DNA of 34,600 bases, taken from the NCBI GenBank assembly GCA_903863905.1, contig CAIPDT010000116.1, positions 1 through 34,600 on the forward strand. Direction: 5' to 3'. Position 1 is the stretch's first letter; the number at the start of each line of letters is the position of its first letter. The notes beneath the pieces were generated by a model. It did no database searches, had not been told where the DNA came from, and was given only the letters and a program-made list of their open reading frames with translations. The stretch comes from an uncultured Methylococcaceae bacterium (lineage in GTDB: Bacteria > Pseudomonadota > Gammaproteobacteria > Methylococcales > Methylomonadaceae). Both the position numbers and the translations under genes were made by a program. This document shows, piece by piece, positions 15,977 to 24,243 of this stretch.

Positions 15977-16333
15977 ATGATTACATTAACAGAAAAAGCG
16001 GTTAACGCAGTTGGTCGCTTTATTGCCGGTTCAGAAACACCAACAGCCGGTTTACGAATCGAAGTGACCGATGGTGGATGCTCGGGTTACCAATATGGCT
16101 TAAAGCTTGAAGGTAGCCAAACTGAAGCAGATACCGTGATTGATTGCGGTGAAGTTAAAGTCTTTATTGACCCCGTTAGCTTGCCCATGCTGGACGGAAT
16201 GTCTATTGACTTTTTGGATAGCATTGAAGGCTCAGGCTTTAAATTTACCAATCCCAATGCCGCTAAAAGTTGTGCCTGTGGCACTTCATTTAATACCAAT
16301 TCCGAAGGAACTGGGTCAAAAACCTGTTCTTAA
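15977..16333 (+). CDS. iscA: Nif-type IscA / HesB Fe-S cluster protein
   Basis: This 118-residue A-type iron-sulfur carrier has the three invariant cysteines: C35 in DGGCSGYQY, and C99 and C101 in SCACGTSF. Those residues bind iron or a cluster passed to nitrogenase and other clients. The C-terminal tail after residue 106 is slightly longer than in housekeeping IscA and carries an extra cysteine (C117). AGGAG lies 8-12 nt before the ATG. It is the first gene after the sigma-54 promoter and sits 29 bp before nifU, the same arrangement as the nif-specific iscA of Azotobacter. The symbol denotes the nif-linked paralogue. Confidence 0.93.
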   Translation: MITLTEKAVNAVGRFIAGSETPTAGLRIEVTDGGCSGYQYGLKLEGSQTEADTVIDCGEVKVFIDPVSLPMLDGMSIDFLDSIEGSGFKFTNPNAAKSCACGTSFNTNSEGTGSKTCS

Positions 16334-16362
16334 CCCCTATACCCAAACCCGAGGATAACGTC

Positions 16363-17268
16363 ATGTGGGACTATTCAGATAAAGTAAAAGAACATTTTTT
16401 TAACCCTAAAAATGCGGGTGCTGTGGCTGAAGCAAACGCCACCGGCGAAGTCGGCTCTATTAGTTGCGGTGATGCCTTAAGACTGACACTTAAGGTGGAC
16501 GATGATACCGAAGTCATTCTTGAAGCGGGTTTCCAAACGTTTGGTTGTGGCTCTGCGATTGCCTCCTCTTCTGTATTAACAGAAATGATTATCGGCATGA
16601 CCATTGATGACGCCTTAAAAGTGACGAACCAAGATATCGCGGCACAACTTGAAGGCTTACCCCCTGAAAAAATGCACTGCTCTGTCATGGGTCGTGAGGC
16701 CTTACAAGCAGCGATTGCTAATTATCGTGGTGAAGTTTGGAAAGATGACCACGAAGAAGGTGCTTTAATTTGTAAATGTTTTGCTATTGATGCCGTCATG
16801 ATTGAAGAAATGATCTGGGCCAATAAGTTACGCACCGTTGAGGATGTGACTAACTTTACTAAAGCCGGTGGCGGTTGTGCCGCTTGCCATGAAGATATTG
16901 AAGGCATTTTAGAAAAAGTCTTAGCAGAAAAAGGTGAAAAGTTTGATCCTGAGTCGGCCCCTGCCTCTAAATCTGAACCCATCGCCGCAGTTAAAGGCCC
17001 TTTAACTAACTTGCAACGCATTAAGAAAATTGAAGAAGTCTTAGAATCGCTAAGACCTGCCTTAATGGCTGACGGCGGCGACGTTGAGTTGGTTGAAGTA
17101 TTGGGCAATACCGCGTATGTAAAAATGACTGGCGCATGTAACGGTTGTCAAATGGCGGCGATGACTATTGCGGGCATTCAACAACGCTTAATGGAAGTGT
17201 TGGGTGAATTTATTAAAGTGGTTCCAGCGACTGAAATGGCTAAGTTGACCAATATTGAGGTGGCATAA
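16363..17268 (+). CDS. nifU: NifU Fe-S cluster scaffold
   Basis: This 301-residue three-domain scaffold assembles Fe-S clusters for nitrogenase from sulfur delivered by NifS. The IscU-like N-domain has C35, C62 and C106; the central ferredoxin-like domain has C137, C139, C172 and C175 (CKCF ... [10 protein letters not shown]); the C-terminal Nfu domain has C259 and C262 in GACNGCQMA. Every expected cysteine is present, and the first seven fall at the numbering I recall for Azotobacter NifU. GAGGA precedes the ATG. The stop and the nifS start overlap by one base (TAATG), so translation of the pair is coupled. It acts in the cytoplasm. Confidence 0.97.
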   Translation: MWDYSDKVKEHFFNPKNAGAVAEANATGEVGSISCGDALRLTLKVDDDTEVILEAGFQTFGCGSAIASSSVLTEMIIGMTIDDALKVTNQDIAAQLEGLPPEKMHCSVMGREALQAAIANYRGEVWKDDHEEGALICKCFAIDAVMIEEMIWANKLRTVEDVTNFTKAGGGCAACHEDIEGILEKVLAEKGEKFDPESAPASKSEPIAAVKGPLTNLQRIKKIEEVLESLRPALMADGGDVELVEVLGNTAYVKMTGACNGCQMAAMTIAGIQQRLMEVLGEFIKVVPATEMAKLTNIEVA

Positions 17269-18476
17269 TGGCTGACATCTATTTAGACAACAATGCAACC
17301 ACTAAGGTTGACCATGAAGTTGTTGATGTCATGATCCCTTATTTTTTAGAACAATACGGCAACCCCTCGTCTATCCATAAATTTGCGGATGGCGTTGCTA
17401 GAGGCCTTAAACAAGCTCGTCAACAAGTCCAAGCACTGATTGGTTGTGAACACGACTCTGAGATTATTTTTACTTCTTGTGGGACTGAATCAAATTCAAC
17501 AGCAATTCTATCCGCCATTAAAGCTCAACCCAACAAGAAAGAAATTATCACTACGACGGTTGAGCATCCCGCTATTTTAAGTTTATGTGAACATCTTGAA
17601 AAAGAAGGTTACACCATTCATAGAATGCCTGTGGATAAAGCCGGTCGGTTAAACTTAGAGTCTTATAAAAAACTATTGTCAGATCAAGTTGCTGTTGTGT
17701 CAGTGATGTGGGCCAACAATGAAACCGGCACGATCTTTCCTGTCGCAGAAATGGCCGAACTAGCTAACGCAGCAGGCGTGATGTTTCATACCGACGCGGT
17801 ACAAGCCGTTGGTAAGATTCCCATGATGCTACAAGATACCAAAATTGATATGTTGTCGTTGTCTGGTCATAAATTACATGCACCTAAAGGCATCGGCGTT
17901 TTATATCTTCGTCGAGGCACACGTTACAGACCATTATTACGCGGTGGTCATCAAGAACGCGGTCGAAGAGCGGGTACTGAAAACTCAGCATCGATTGTTG
18001 GTCTGGGTAAAGCCTGTGAACTGGCGCTTAACTATATCGAATACGAAAACACCACCGTTAAAGAGATGCGTGATCGCTTAGAAAAAGGCATCACTGAAAG
18101 TATTCCTCATTGTTTTGTTACCGGTGATCTATATAACCGTTTACCCAATACCACGGATATCGCTTTCGAATATATTGAAGGTGAATCAATTTTGATGCTC
18201 TTAAACAAAGCAGGTATTGCGGCCTCAAGTGGTTCGGCCTGTACCTCAGGCTCTTTAGAACCTTCTCATGTGATGAGAGCGATGGACATTCCTTATACAG
18301 CGGCACACGGTACGATTCGCTTCTCTTTCTCGCGTTATAACACCATGGCAGAAGTGGATGCTGTCTTAGAAGTGATGCCAAATATTGTGGCAACCTTACG
18401 TAAATTATCACCGTATTGGGACGGTAATGGCCCCGTCGCAAACCCTGAACAAGCGTTTGCACCCACTTATTCTTAA
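17268..18476 (+). CDS. nifS: NifS cysteine desulfurase
   Basis: This 402-residue PLP enzyme takes sulfur from cysteine to give alanine and a persulfide that feeds NifU. The PLP lysine is K202 in SGHKLHAPKG and the catalytic cysteine is C325 in SSGSACTSGSLEPSHV; both numbers equal those known for Azotobacter NifS. TVEHPAIL (H100) is the conserved His over the cofactor. The length is typical. It overlaps nifU by one base and is followed after 12 bp by nifV, consistent with one operon from the sigma-54 promoter. CysE in the same operon should supply its substrate. Confidence 0.97.
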   Translation: MADIYLDNNATTKVDHEVVDVMIPYFLEQYGNPSSIHKFADGVARGLKQARQQVQALIGCEHDSEIIFTSCGTESNSTAILSAIKAQPNKKEIITTTVEHPAILSLCEHLEKEGYTIHRMPVDKAGRLNLESYKKLLSDQVAVVSVMWANNETGTIFPVAEMAELANAAGVMFHTDAVQAVGKIPMMLQDTKIDMLSLSGHKLHAPKGIGVLYLRRGTRYRPLLRGGHQERGRRAGTENSASIVGLGKACELALNYIEYENTTVKEMRDRLEKGITESIPHCFVTGDLYNRLPNTTDIAFEYIEGESILMLLNKAGIAASSGSACTSGSLEPSHVMRAMDIPYTAAHGTIRFSFSRYNTMAEVDAVLEVMPNIVATLRKLSPYWDGNGPVANPEQAFAPTYS

Positions 18477-18488
18477 CAGAAGACCGTG

Positions 18489-19613
18489 ATGAAAACTCAA
18501 GTCCGCCCTATTATTATTGACGACACCACGCTTAGGGATGGTGAACAATCTGCTGGAGTTGCTTTCTCTTTGTCAGAAAAACTGTCAATTGCCTCGCAAT
18601 TAGCGGACTTGGGGGTTCCCGAATTAGAAATTGGTATCCCAGCAATGGGAGCCATTGAACGTGAAGAAATTAAAGCAATCGCTGCACTTAATTTACCGTC
18701 CACACTGTTAGTGTGGTCTAGAATGCGTCGTGATGATTTAAAAAGTTGCTTAGGTCTTAATGTTCACAAAGTGGACCTTTCGATCTCTGCGTCTGATCAA
18801 CATATCCAACATAAATTAAAGCAGAGTCGGCAATGGGTGCTTAATACCATTAACACCTGCATTAGTGAAGCCCGAGATTTGGGCTTAAACGTGTGTATGG
18901 GAATGGAAGATGCCTCTCGTGCGGATATAGATTTTTTAATTCAAATGGCCGAAGCGGCTCAAAAATCTGGTGCAACTCGTATTCGTTTTGCAGATACGGT
19001 GGGCATCATGGAACCTTTTGGCGTCTTTGAAACGATTAAACGTTTAAGAGCGGCAACCGACCTAGAAATCGAAATGCATGCGCATGATGATTTAGGCTTG
19101 GCCACTGCTAACACCCTTGCGGCGGCAGTGGCAGGAGCCACCCACGTTAACACGACGGTTAATGGTTTGGGTGAACGTGCTGGCAATGCGGCTTTAGAAG
19201 AAGTGGTCGTTGGCTTAAAACAACTGTACGGTTTTGAAACCGGCGTTTCTTTGTACAACTTTCCGTTACTCTCTGAACAAGTCGCTACCGCGTCTGGCGA
19301 TGCCATTGGTAGTCGGAAGAGTCTTATTGGCAAGAATGTATTTAGTCATGAAGCCGGTATTCATGTCGATGGTCTTCTTAAAGATCCTTTTAATTATCAA
19401 GGTGTTGATCCTGCCATTGTAGGGCGCCGCCACCAACTTATATTGGGCAAGCATTCGGGAACTCAAGGTGTTATCCATGCGTATCAACAATTGGGCATTG
19501 TCGTTAACCGACTTCAAGCGCAGAAACTACTCACCCAAGTTAGGCAGTTTGTAAGTTTAACTAAAAGAACGCCTCAACCAGAAGAACTCAATTTATTTCA
19601 TCAAAACCTGTAA
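18489..19613 (+). CDS. nifV: NifV homocitrate synthase
   Basis: This 374-residue enzyme condenses acetyl-CoA with 2-oxoglutarate to make homocitrate, the organic ligand of FeMo-cofactor. The catalytic entry [14 protein letters not shown] is at about 11-24, and the metal-binding [15 protein letters not shown] supplies the conserved His pair. The family's second signature [15 protein letters not shown] follows, and [14 protein letters not shown] marks the C-terminal region. A GTG lies immediately before the ATG in frame; I take the ATG at 18489 as the start. It follows nifS closely and precedes a 48-codon gene. HMG-CoA-lyase-like relatives exist, but the nif context makes NifV secure. Confidence 0.95.
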   Translation: MKTQVRPIIIDDTTLRDGEQSAGVAFSLSEKLSIASQLADLGVPELEIGIPAMGAIEREEIKAIAALNLPSTLLVWSRMRRDDLKSCLGLNVHKVDLSISASDQHIQHKLKQSRQWVLNTINTCISEARDLGLNVCMGMEDASRADIDFLIQMAEAAQKSGATRIRFADTVGIMEPFGVFETIKRLRAATDLEIEMHAHDDLGLATANTLAAAVAGATHVNTTVNGLGERAGNAALEEVVVGLKQLYGFETGVSLYNFPLLSEQVATASGDAIGSRKSLIGKNVFSHEAGIHVDGLLKDPFNYQGVDPAIVGRRHQLILGKHSGTQGVIHAYQQLGIVVNRLQAQKLLTQVRQFVSLTKRTPQPEELNLFHQNL

Positions 19614-19625
19614 GAGGATAACACT

Positions 19626-19772
19626 ATGAATGAGCAAACAGACCTTGAAGCCACTGAAGTAGATAGCAATAAGACATTAGAAATCCCTGATCAAGATGAT
19701 CGTTATCCGGGCACTTTTTTTAGAATCCCAGGGCGTCCCTCACTTGAAAATACCGCTTGGCAATTGAACTAA
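19626..19772 (+). CDS. 48-aa nif-operon small protein of unknown function
   Basis: AGAGGA (19613-19618) overlaps the nifV stop and lies 7 nt before the ATG, a strong start signal. The product is acidic in its first half (MNEQTDLEATEVDSNK, then DQDD) and ends in a distinctive RYPGTFFRIPGRPSLENTAW segment rich in Pro, Gly and aromatics, followed by QLN. It has no cysteine, membrane helix or known domain. It sits between nifV and cysE with no competing frame, so it is very likely expressed with the nif operon. I do not recognise the family; the structured C-terminal half suggests a binding peptide rather than an enzyme. Confidence 0.7.
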   Translation: MNEQTDLEATEVDSNKTLEIPDQDDRYPGTFFRIPGRPSLENTAWQLN

Positions 19773-19811
19773 GTAATACCCTAAAATTACCTACACTTAA
19801 CGGCAGCTAAA

Positions 19812-20603
19812 ATGGTTATAGTCATGTCAGATACTGTTAAATATTCCTTAGACACACCACTCAGCTTTTTCAAGCAGTGGCATGAAGACGTCTACTGTGT
19901 CTTTGGTAGAGATCCTGCTGCACATAATGTTTGGGAAGTTTTACTCACCTATTCGGGTGTTCATGCAGTTTTAATCCATCGTATTAGTCATCAGTTGTGG
20001 AAAGCGAATTGGAAACTATCGGCTCGCATTATATCAACAGTGGCTAAGGTGTTAACAAATGTTGAAATCCATCCGGGTGCCACGATTGGTCGCCGTTTAT
20101 TTATCGATCATGCACTGGGTGTAGTCATTGGAGAGACGACAGAAATTGGTAATGACGTCACTTTATATCATGGGGTGACCTTAGGCGGCACCACGTGGAA
20201 TAAAGAAAAACGTCATCCCACTCTCGGTCACAATGTCTTAGTCGGTTCGGGCGCTAAAATTCTCGGTGCGATTACCTTAGGTAATAATGTTCGGGTCGGT
20301 GCTAACTCGGTGGTTATTAAAGATGTTCCTCCTTGCTGTACGGTTGTGGGTATTCCTGGACGCATTATTCAGACCAAAGGCACGAAGATTCAAAACCGAC
20401 ATGGTATTGATCTTGACCATCATTTAATTCCCGATCCTGTCGGCAAAGCCATTTCATGTTTGATGGAGCGCATTGATGAACTTGAAGCGCGTCAAGCTCC
20501 AATGACTGACGCTGTCTCAGAAGAGTCTTGTGATAACTGTGACGCAGAAACTATCTGCACCCCCAAAAAAGATAGCTCAGTGAAACTGGCGGCGAGGCAT
20601 TAA
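19812..20603 (+). CDS. cysE: Serine O-acetyltransferase (CysE), nif-linked short form
   Basis: This enzyme makes O-acetylserine for cysteine synthesis, meeting the extra sulfur demand of NifS. It is 263 residues long with a short N-terminus, followed by left-handed beta-helix hexapeptides from about 84 to 184 ([36 protein letters not shown]). The catalytic D99-H100 pair lies in [13 protein letters not shown]. The tail beyond 190 is unusually long for this type and contains C240, C243 and C249 ([11 protein letters not shown]), which could bind a metal or act in redox control. The start ATG at 19812 has a weak site; an ATG four codons later is possible. Its stop overlaps the next gene by one base. 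Confidence 0.92.
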   Translation: MVIVMSDTVKYSLDTPLSFFKQWHEDVYCVFGRDPAAHNVWEVLLTYSGVHAVLIHRISHQLWKANWKLSARIISTVAKVLTNVEIHPGATIGRRLFIDHALGVVIGETTEIGNDVTLYHGVTLGGTTWNKEKRHPTLGHNVLVGSGAKILGAITLGNNVRVGANSVVIKDVPPCCTVVGIPGRIIQTKGTKIQNRHGIDLDHHLIPDPVGKAISCLMERIDELEARQAPMTDAVSEESCDNCDAETICTPKKDSSVKLAARH

Positions 20604-21109
20604 TGGATTTACTGGATTTCGAGGCACAAGGTCTCTATTTCGATCATCAAGAACTTCCAGAAGTTGAAAGCTTGATTGCTAAGGCCGCTGAAAATTATGC
20701 GGATGGAGAAGCAGAACTGCCCTTGTTAAGAGCCTATTTTTTAGCACCTCATTCATTAAATGTATTAGTCGCTTTAAACCGCTTCTATTATTACCAACAC
20801 CGACTGGAAGATGCCTTAGCAGCAACCCTTAAAGCTTTAGCGGTGATTAGACCGTTAGTTAATTTCCCTGAAGATTGGCGGGAGTTACAAGCCCATCATC
20901 TGAGCGAAACCCCGGCTAATTTATTAACTCAAGTAAGACTGTATTTGTTTACGTTAAAAGCGATTGGTTTTTTAAATATGCGCTTAGAGTTACTTGAAGT
21001 GAGTCAGAGTATTTTTGAAAAACTAGTGGAACTGGATAGCAAAGACCGCATCGGGGCTAAAGGTTTACTAGAGCTCGTCATTAAACGTCAAAATCACTTT
21101 GAAACTTAG
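20603..21109 (+). CDS. Helical TPR-like protein of the nif operon
   Basis: This 168-residue soluble protein is mostly alpha-helical, with helix pairs resembling tetratricopeptide repeats at about 40-72 (APHSLNVLVALNRFYYYQHR, then EDALAATLKALAV) and 122-160 (FLNMRLELLEVSQSIFEKLV, then DSKDRIGAKGLLEL). It has no cysteine and no catalytic motif that I can see. Its ATG overlaps the cysE stop by one base, so the two are coupled. I do not know a gene symbol. A protein-protein adaptor or chaperone in nitrogenase maturation is the natural inference from fold and operon, not from any direct evidence. Confidence 0.75.
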   Translation: MDLLDFEAQGLYFDHQELPEVESLIAKAAENYADGEAELPLLRAYFLAPHSLNVLVALNRFYYYQHRLEDALAATLKALAVIRPLVNFPEDWRELQAHHLSETPANLLTQVRLYLFTLKAIGFLNMRLELLEVSQSIFEKLVELDSKDRIGAKGLLELVIKRQNHFET

Positions 21110-21119
21110 GAGTATGAAC

Positions 21120-21230
21120 ATGTTAAAAGATAAAAACGCATCCTTATTAGGCTTAGTTAGCCTTACTTTATTCCTAATCTTGGTGATTTATTTGCTCACC
21201 CAAGATGTGACACTAGTCGGCCCCCTTTAA
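21120..21230 (+). CDS. 36-aa single-pass membrane microprotein in the nif operon
   Basis: AGGAG (21108-21112) overlaps the preceding stop codon and lies 7 nt before an ATG at 21120; another ATG at 21114 is too close to that site. The product starts MLKDKNASLLG, continues with one hydrophobic helix (LVSLTLFLILVIYLL) and ends TQDVTLVGPL. The charged start and polar tail predict an N-in single-pass inner-membrane peptide. It fills the gap between the TPR-like gene and nifW. I know no named family. A membrane anchor or partner for an electron-transfer or maturation component is possible. Confidence 0.6.
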   Translation: MLKDKNASLLGLVSLTLFLILVIYLLTQDVTLVGPL

Positions 21231-21250
21231 TCTAGCATTGGAGAATACTC

Positions 21251-21565
21251 ATGAGTTTTGAAGAAGAAATGGAAGAATTAGAATCCGCTGAAGACTTTTT
21301 ACAGTACTTTGAGCTGGATTATATTCAAAGTGTTGTCCACGTAAATCGTTTACATATCTTGCAACGCTTTCATAACTACTTGCAAAAAGCCAGCGATGAA
21401 ATGCCTGACTATGAACCTGCAAAACGCGCTATTTATCGGAAACTACTTGATCGGGCTTACCAAGATTTTGTGACGTCGGATGCTCAAACAGAAAAAGTGT
21501 TTAAGGTATTTTCAATGTCTGAACCTCAATCAGCCTTCGTCGCACTTGGCGATATTAAAGTATGA
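21251..21565 (+). CDS. nifW: NifW nitrogenase-stabilizing/protective protein
   Basis: This 104-residue cytoplasmic protein matches NifW: an acidic start (FEEEMEELESAEDFLQYFEL), then the conserved DYIQSVVHVNRLHILQRFHN and ARRL-like YRKLLDRAYQDFV region, with F-x-V-F near the end. NifW binds the MoFe protein and is linked to its protection from oxygen or its maturation. GGAG precedes the ATG. The end overlaps the nifZ ATG by 4 nt (ATGA), so the two are coupled, as in Azotobacter where nifW, nifZ and nifM are adjacent. Confidence 0.92.
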   Translation: MSFEEEMEELESAEDFLQYFELDYIQSVVHVNRLHILQRFHNYLQKASDEMPDYEPAKRAIYRKLLDRAYQDFVTSDAQTEKVFKVFSMSEPQSAFVALGDIKV

Positions 21566-22041
21566 AGCCCGAACGCTTTGACGAAGGTCGTTTTGAATAC
21601 GGTGAATCAGTTCGAGTCACCCGAAACGTCCGTAATGATGGCACCTATCCTGGCTTAGATGTGGGTGTTTTATTAATTCGCCGAGGCAGTGTAGGCAACG
21701 TCATTGAAGTGGGTACTTTTTTACAAGATCAAGTCATCTTTACGGTTCATTTTATAAACCATGGCCGAATGGTAGGCTGTCGTTTAGAAGAGCTAATAGG
21801 TTTTGAAGAACCTTGGAACCCAAGTCGTTTTGAATTTAGAGATCGGGTTATTTGTACCCTTGATTTAGGAGTCCAAGGTAATGTCATTGTTAAAAAAGGT
21901 GCCGAAGGAGAAGTTTACAAAGTCATTAGAGACAACGAGCTTATTCAGTACCACGTCGCTTTTGATGGCAGAACCTTACAGTTACCTGAAACAGCGCTTG
22001 CACCGGCACACCCTGAATCTTTTCATGAACCTGAGGCTTAA
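21562..22041 (+). CDS. nifZ: NifZ, two tandem NifZ domains
   Basis: NifZ helps form the second P-cluster of the MoFe protein. The first domain (about 10-75) is canonical: YGESVRVTRNVRNDGTYPG, then RRGSVGNVIEVGTFLQDQ and FTVHF. A second, more diverged copy follows at about 88-150 (FEFRDRVICTLDLGVQGNVI, KKGAEGEVYKV, YHVAFDG). The 159-residue length agrees with the longer NifZ proteins. It overlaps nifW by 4 nt and is followed directly by nifM. The window has another NifZ-like gene at 15497-15775 with a single domain. Confidence 0.95.
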   Translation: MKPERFDEGRFEYGESVRVTRNVRNDGTYPGLDVGVLLIRRGSVGNVIEVGTFLQDQVIFTVHFINHGRMVGCRLEELIGFEEPWNPSRFEFRDRVICTLDLGVQGNVIVKKGAEGEVYKVIRDNELIQYHVAFDGRTLQLPETALAPAHPESFHEPEA

Positions 22042-22042
22042 T

Positions 22043-22891
22043 ATGAACCCGCCTAAAACATCGGATTTTGTTGACCCTTATACCCTGTTAAGAACGTCTT
22101 TAGCTGTTTTTAAGAAAAAGCCATCGGATTTGCAAGAGGATCAGTTACAGCAAATTCGTCAACAAGCCTTTAATGAATTTGCGATCGAATCTCGTATTTT
22201 AAAATCACCTGAAGCGAGTTTGGTGGTTATTTCTGATCAGGAATTAGAAACATCCTATCAAGAAGTGTGTGATCGCTATACCGATGAAGACGCTTTTTTA
22301 ATTGATTTGAATAACAATCAGTTAAACCCAGAAACCCTTAAAGCGGCTCTTTATAGAGAATGCCGAGTCAATGTTATTATGGAATTGGTCGCGTCTCGCT
22401 CCCCTTCAATTAATGACGTTGAAATTGGTATTTATTACCACTTACATCCTGAACAATTTGCAAAACCCGAACTCAGAGAAGCCTGTCACTTATTTATTAG
22501 CATCAACCCAGACTACCCTGAAAACACCCGTGAAAATGCGTTAGCTAGAATACAAGAACTACGTACCAAACTACAAAAGAAACCCTATAAATTTGCTGAC
22601 TACGCTTTAAAACATTCAGAATGCCCGACTGCTTTACAAGGCGGCACCCTAGGCTTAGTGCCACGCGGAAAACTCTACCCCGAAATAGACGAGGTACTCT
22701 TTAGCCTTAAAACCGGTGAAATAAGTTCACCCGTTGAATCTGAAATTGGCTTTCATGTGGTGTTATGCAAAAAGATAGAAAGAGCCGAGACGCTCTCGTT
22801 GCAAAAAGCCACCCCTAAAATTCGTCAGTTTATGAGTCAACGGGCTCGACAAAAATGTCAACGGGCTTGGTTAGCCAACTTACCTAAGTGA
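22043..22891 (+). CDS. nifM: NifM peptidyl-prolyl isomerase
   Basis: NifM is needed to mature the nitrogenase Fe protein NifH. The 282-residue product has an N-terminal helical part and a parvulin-type PPIase domain at about 142-246 (ACHLFISINPDYP, FADYALKHSECPTALQGGTL, GLVPRGKLYPEIDEVLF, GFHVVLCKKI). I chose the ATG at 22043 because GAGG lies 6 nt upstream and it begins just after the nifZ stop; the frame is open further back inside nifZ, but that start would overlap it heavily. The short gap to clpX (15 bp) keeps it within the operon. Confidence 0.93.
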   Translation: MNPPKTSDFVDPYTLLRTSLAVFKKKPSDLQEDQLQQIRQQAFNEFAIESRILKSPEASLVVISDQELETSYQEVCDRYTDEDAFLIDLNNNQLNPETLKAALYRECRVNVIMELVASRSPSINDVEIGIYYHLHPEQFAKPELREACHLFISINPDYPENTRENALARIQELRTKLQKKPYKFADYALKHSECPTALQGGTLGLVPRGKLYPEIDEVLFSLKTGEISSPVESEIGFHVVLCKKIERAETLSLQKATPKIRQFMSQRARQKCQRAWLANLPK

Positions 22892-22906
22892 TATAAGGAT
22901 TACACT

Positions 22907-24181
22907 ATGAGTGAAAAAGAAATTAAACACTGCTCTTTTTGCGGTATCGCCCAATCCCCGACGGTGCCATTAATTGCCGGAAGTGATGGGTTCATTTGTG
23001 GTGACTGTGTCTTACTGGCCAATCAAGTGGTCAGCAATTGGAGTCGTAAAAAAGAACTCTCTGAGATGCAAGGGCCTTTACCTATTCCAGCTAAAATCAA
23101 AGAGTATCTTGATCAATATATTATTGGCCAAGACCTCGCGAAACAAATTCTGTCTGTTGCGGTTTATAACCACTACAAACGTTTAAAACATGAAGGCGGC
23201 AATGCCGGCTTAGGCGTTTACGACAAAGATGTCGAAATTGGCAAGTCTAATATTTTACTGATTGGCCCGTCAGGTACAGGTAAAACTCTTTTAGCGAGCA
23301 CCTTGGCTAAAGTTGTCGGCGTGCCTTTTGTAATCGCGGATGCCACCACCCTCACCCAAGCGGGTTATGTGGGGGACGATGTTGAAAATATTCTGGTGAG
23401 ACTCTTAGATGTCGCCGAAGGCAATATGACCAATGCTGAATGGGGCATTGTATATATCGATGAAATCGACAAGATTGCTAGAAGCCCCGAACAACAAACC
23501 GGTACTCGTGATGTTTCTGGAGAGGGTGTTCAACAAGCCCTGTTACGCTTAGTTGAAGGCTCTAATGTAAAAGTGGCGGCAAAAGGTCAACGTAACAAAG
23601 AAGGCGAAACCACTATTGATACCCGTAATATTTTGTTTATTGCCGGCGGTTCATTTCCAGGTCTTGAAAAACACGTTGAAAAACGCTTAACACCCACCAA
23701 CTCGGCGATTGGCTTTCATGCTGAAGTGAATAACGTCAATGACAAACCTGATATTGAGGCACTGTTAAATGCAACACAACCGAGTGACTTACGGAAGTTT
23801 GGCTTAATTCCAGAATTTATTGGCCGCTTCCCTATTCTTGCGCCTTTAGAACCTTTAGATACCGATGCCTTAATTAGAGTATTAACCGAACCTAAAAATG
23901 CTTTAGTTCGCCAATACCAACAATTGTTTGCTTATGAAGATGTGGAATTAAATTTTGAGCAAGATGCACTGGTTGAAATTGCTCAAAAAGCCATAGAACG
24001 TGAAACAGGCGCCCGTGGTTTAAGAAGTATCATGGAACAAATTCTCAGAAAAACCATGTTTGATATCCCGTCCCGCGATGACGTCGAAAAATGCATTATT
24101 AATGGTGAAACCGTGCGAGGAGAAGGTGACGTTAAAATAATAAAGAAAGATGAACAAAAAATCAAACAACAGGTCGGCTAA
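22907..24181 (+). CDS. clpX: ClpX-type AAA+ unfoldase, nif-cluster paralogue
   Basis: ClpX unfolds proteins and feeds them to ClpP. The 424-residue product has the zinc domain (C9, C12, C31, C34), Walker A GPSGTGKT (120-127), the pore loop GYVGDD (153-158), Walker B IVYIDEID (180-187) and the ClpP-docking loop IGF (268-270), so it should work with ClpP. The RKH pore-entrance loop is altered: where E. coli has GGRKHPQ, this protein has KGQRNKEG with a shorter loop (about 226-233), which may change substrate choice. It lies where Azotobacter has its nif-linked ClpX, which is implicated in turnover of cofactor-assembly proteins. A separate housekeeping clpX is expected elsewhere. Confidence 0.93.
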   Translation: MSEKEIKHCSFCGIAQSPTVPLIAGSDGFICGDCVLLANQVVSNWSRKKELSEMQGPLPIPAKIKEYLDQYIIGQDLAKQILSVAVYNHYKRLKHEGGNAGLGVYDKDVEIGKSNILLIGPSGTGKTLLASTLAKVVGVPFVIADATTLTQAGYVGDDVENILVRLLDVAEGNMTNAEWGIVYIDEIDKIARSPEQQTGTRDVSGEGVQQALLRLVEGSNVKVAAKGQRNKEGETTIDTRNILFIAGGSFPGLEKHVEKRLTPTNSAIGFHAEVNNVNDKPDIEALLNATQPSDLRKFGLIPEFIGRFPILAPLEPLDTDALIRVLTEPKNALVRQYQQLFAYEDVELNFEQDALVEIAQKAIERETGARGLRSIMEQILRKTMFDIPSRDDVEKCIINGETVRGEGDVKIIKKDEQKIKQQVG

Positions 24182-24243
24182 CAAACACCGGCTTGAACTT
24201 AACTCATTAATACAAACTATTGACCGCTGACTCAGAGAACGTT

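Noticed and set aside
16722-17108. Long open frame antisense to nifU
   Set aside because: nifU is unmistakable on the plus strand; the antisense product is Ser/Ala-rich low-complexity sequence as expected for a shadow frame.
18959-19333. Open frame antisense to nifV
   Set aside because: Shadow of a well-conserved gene, no start signal and no domain.
21881-22042. N-terminal extension of nifM into nifZ
   Set aside because: The frame is open, but it would overlap nifZ by more than 150 nt; the ATG at 22043 has GAGG at correct spacing and gives a normal NifM.
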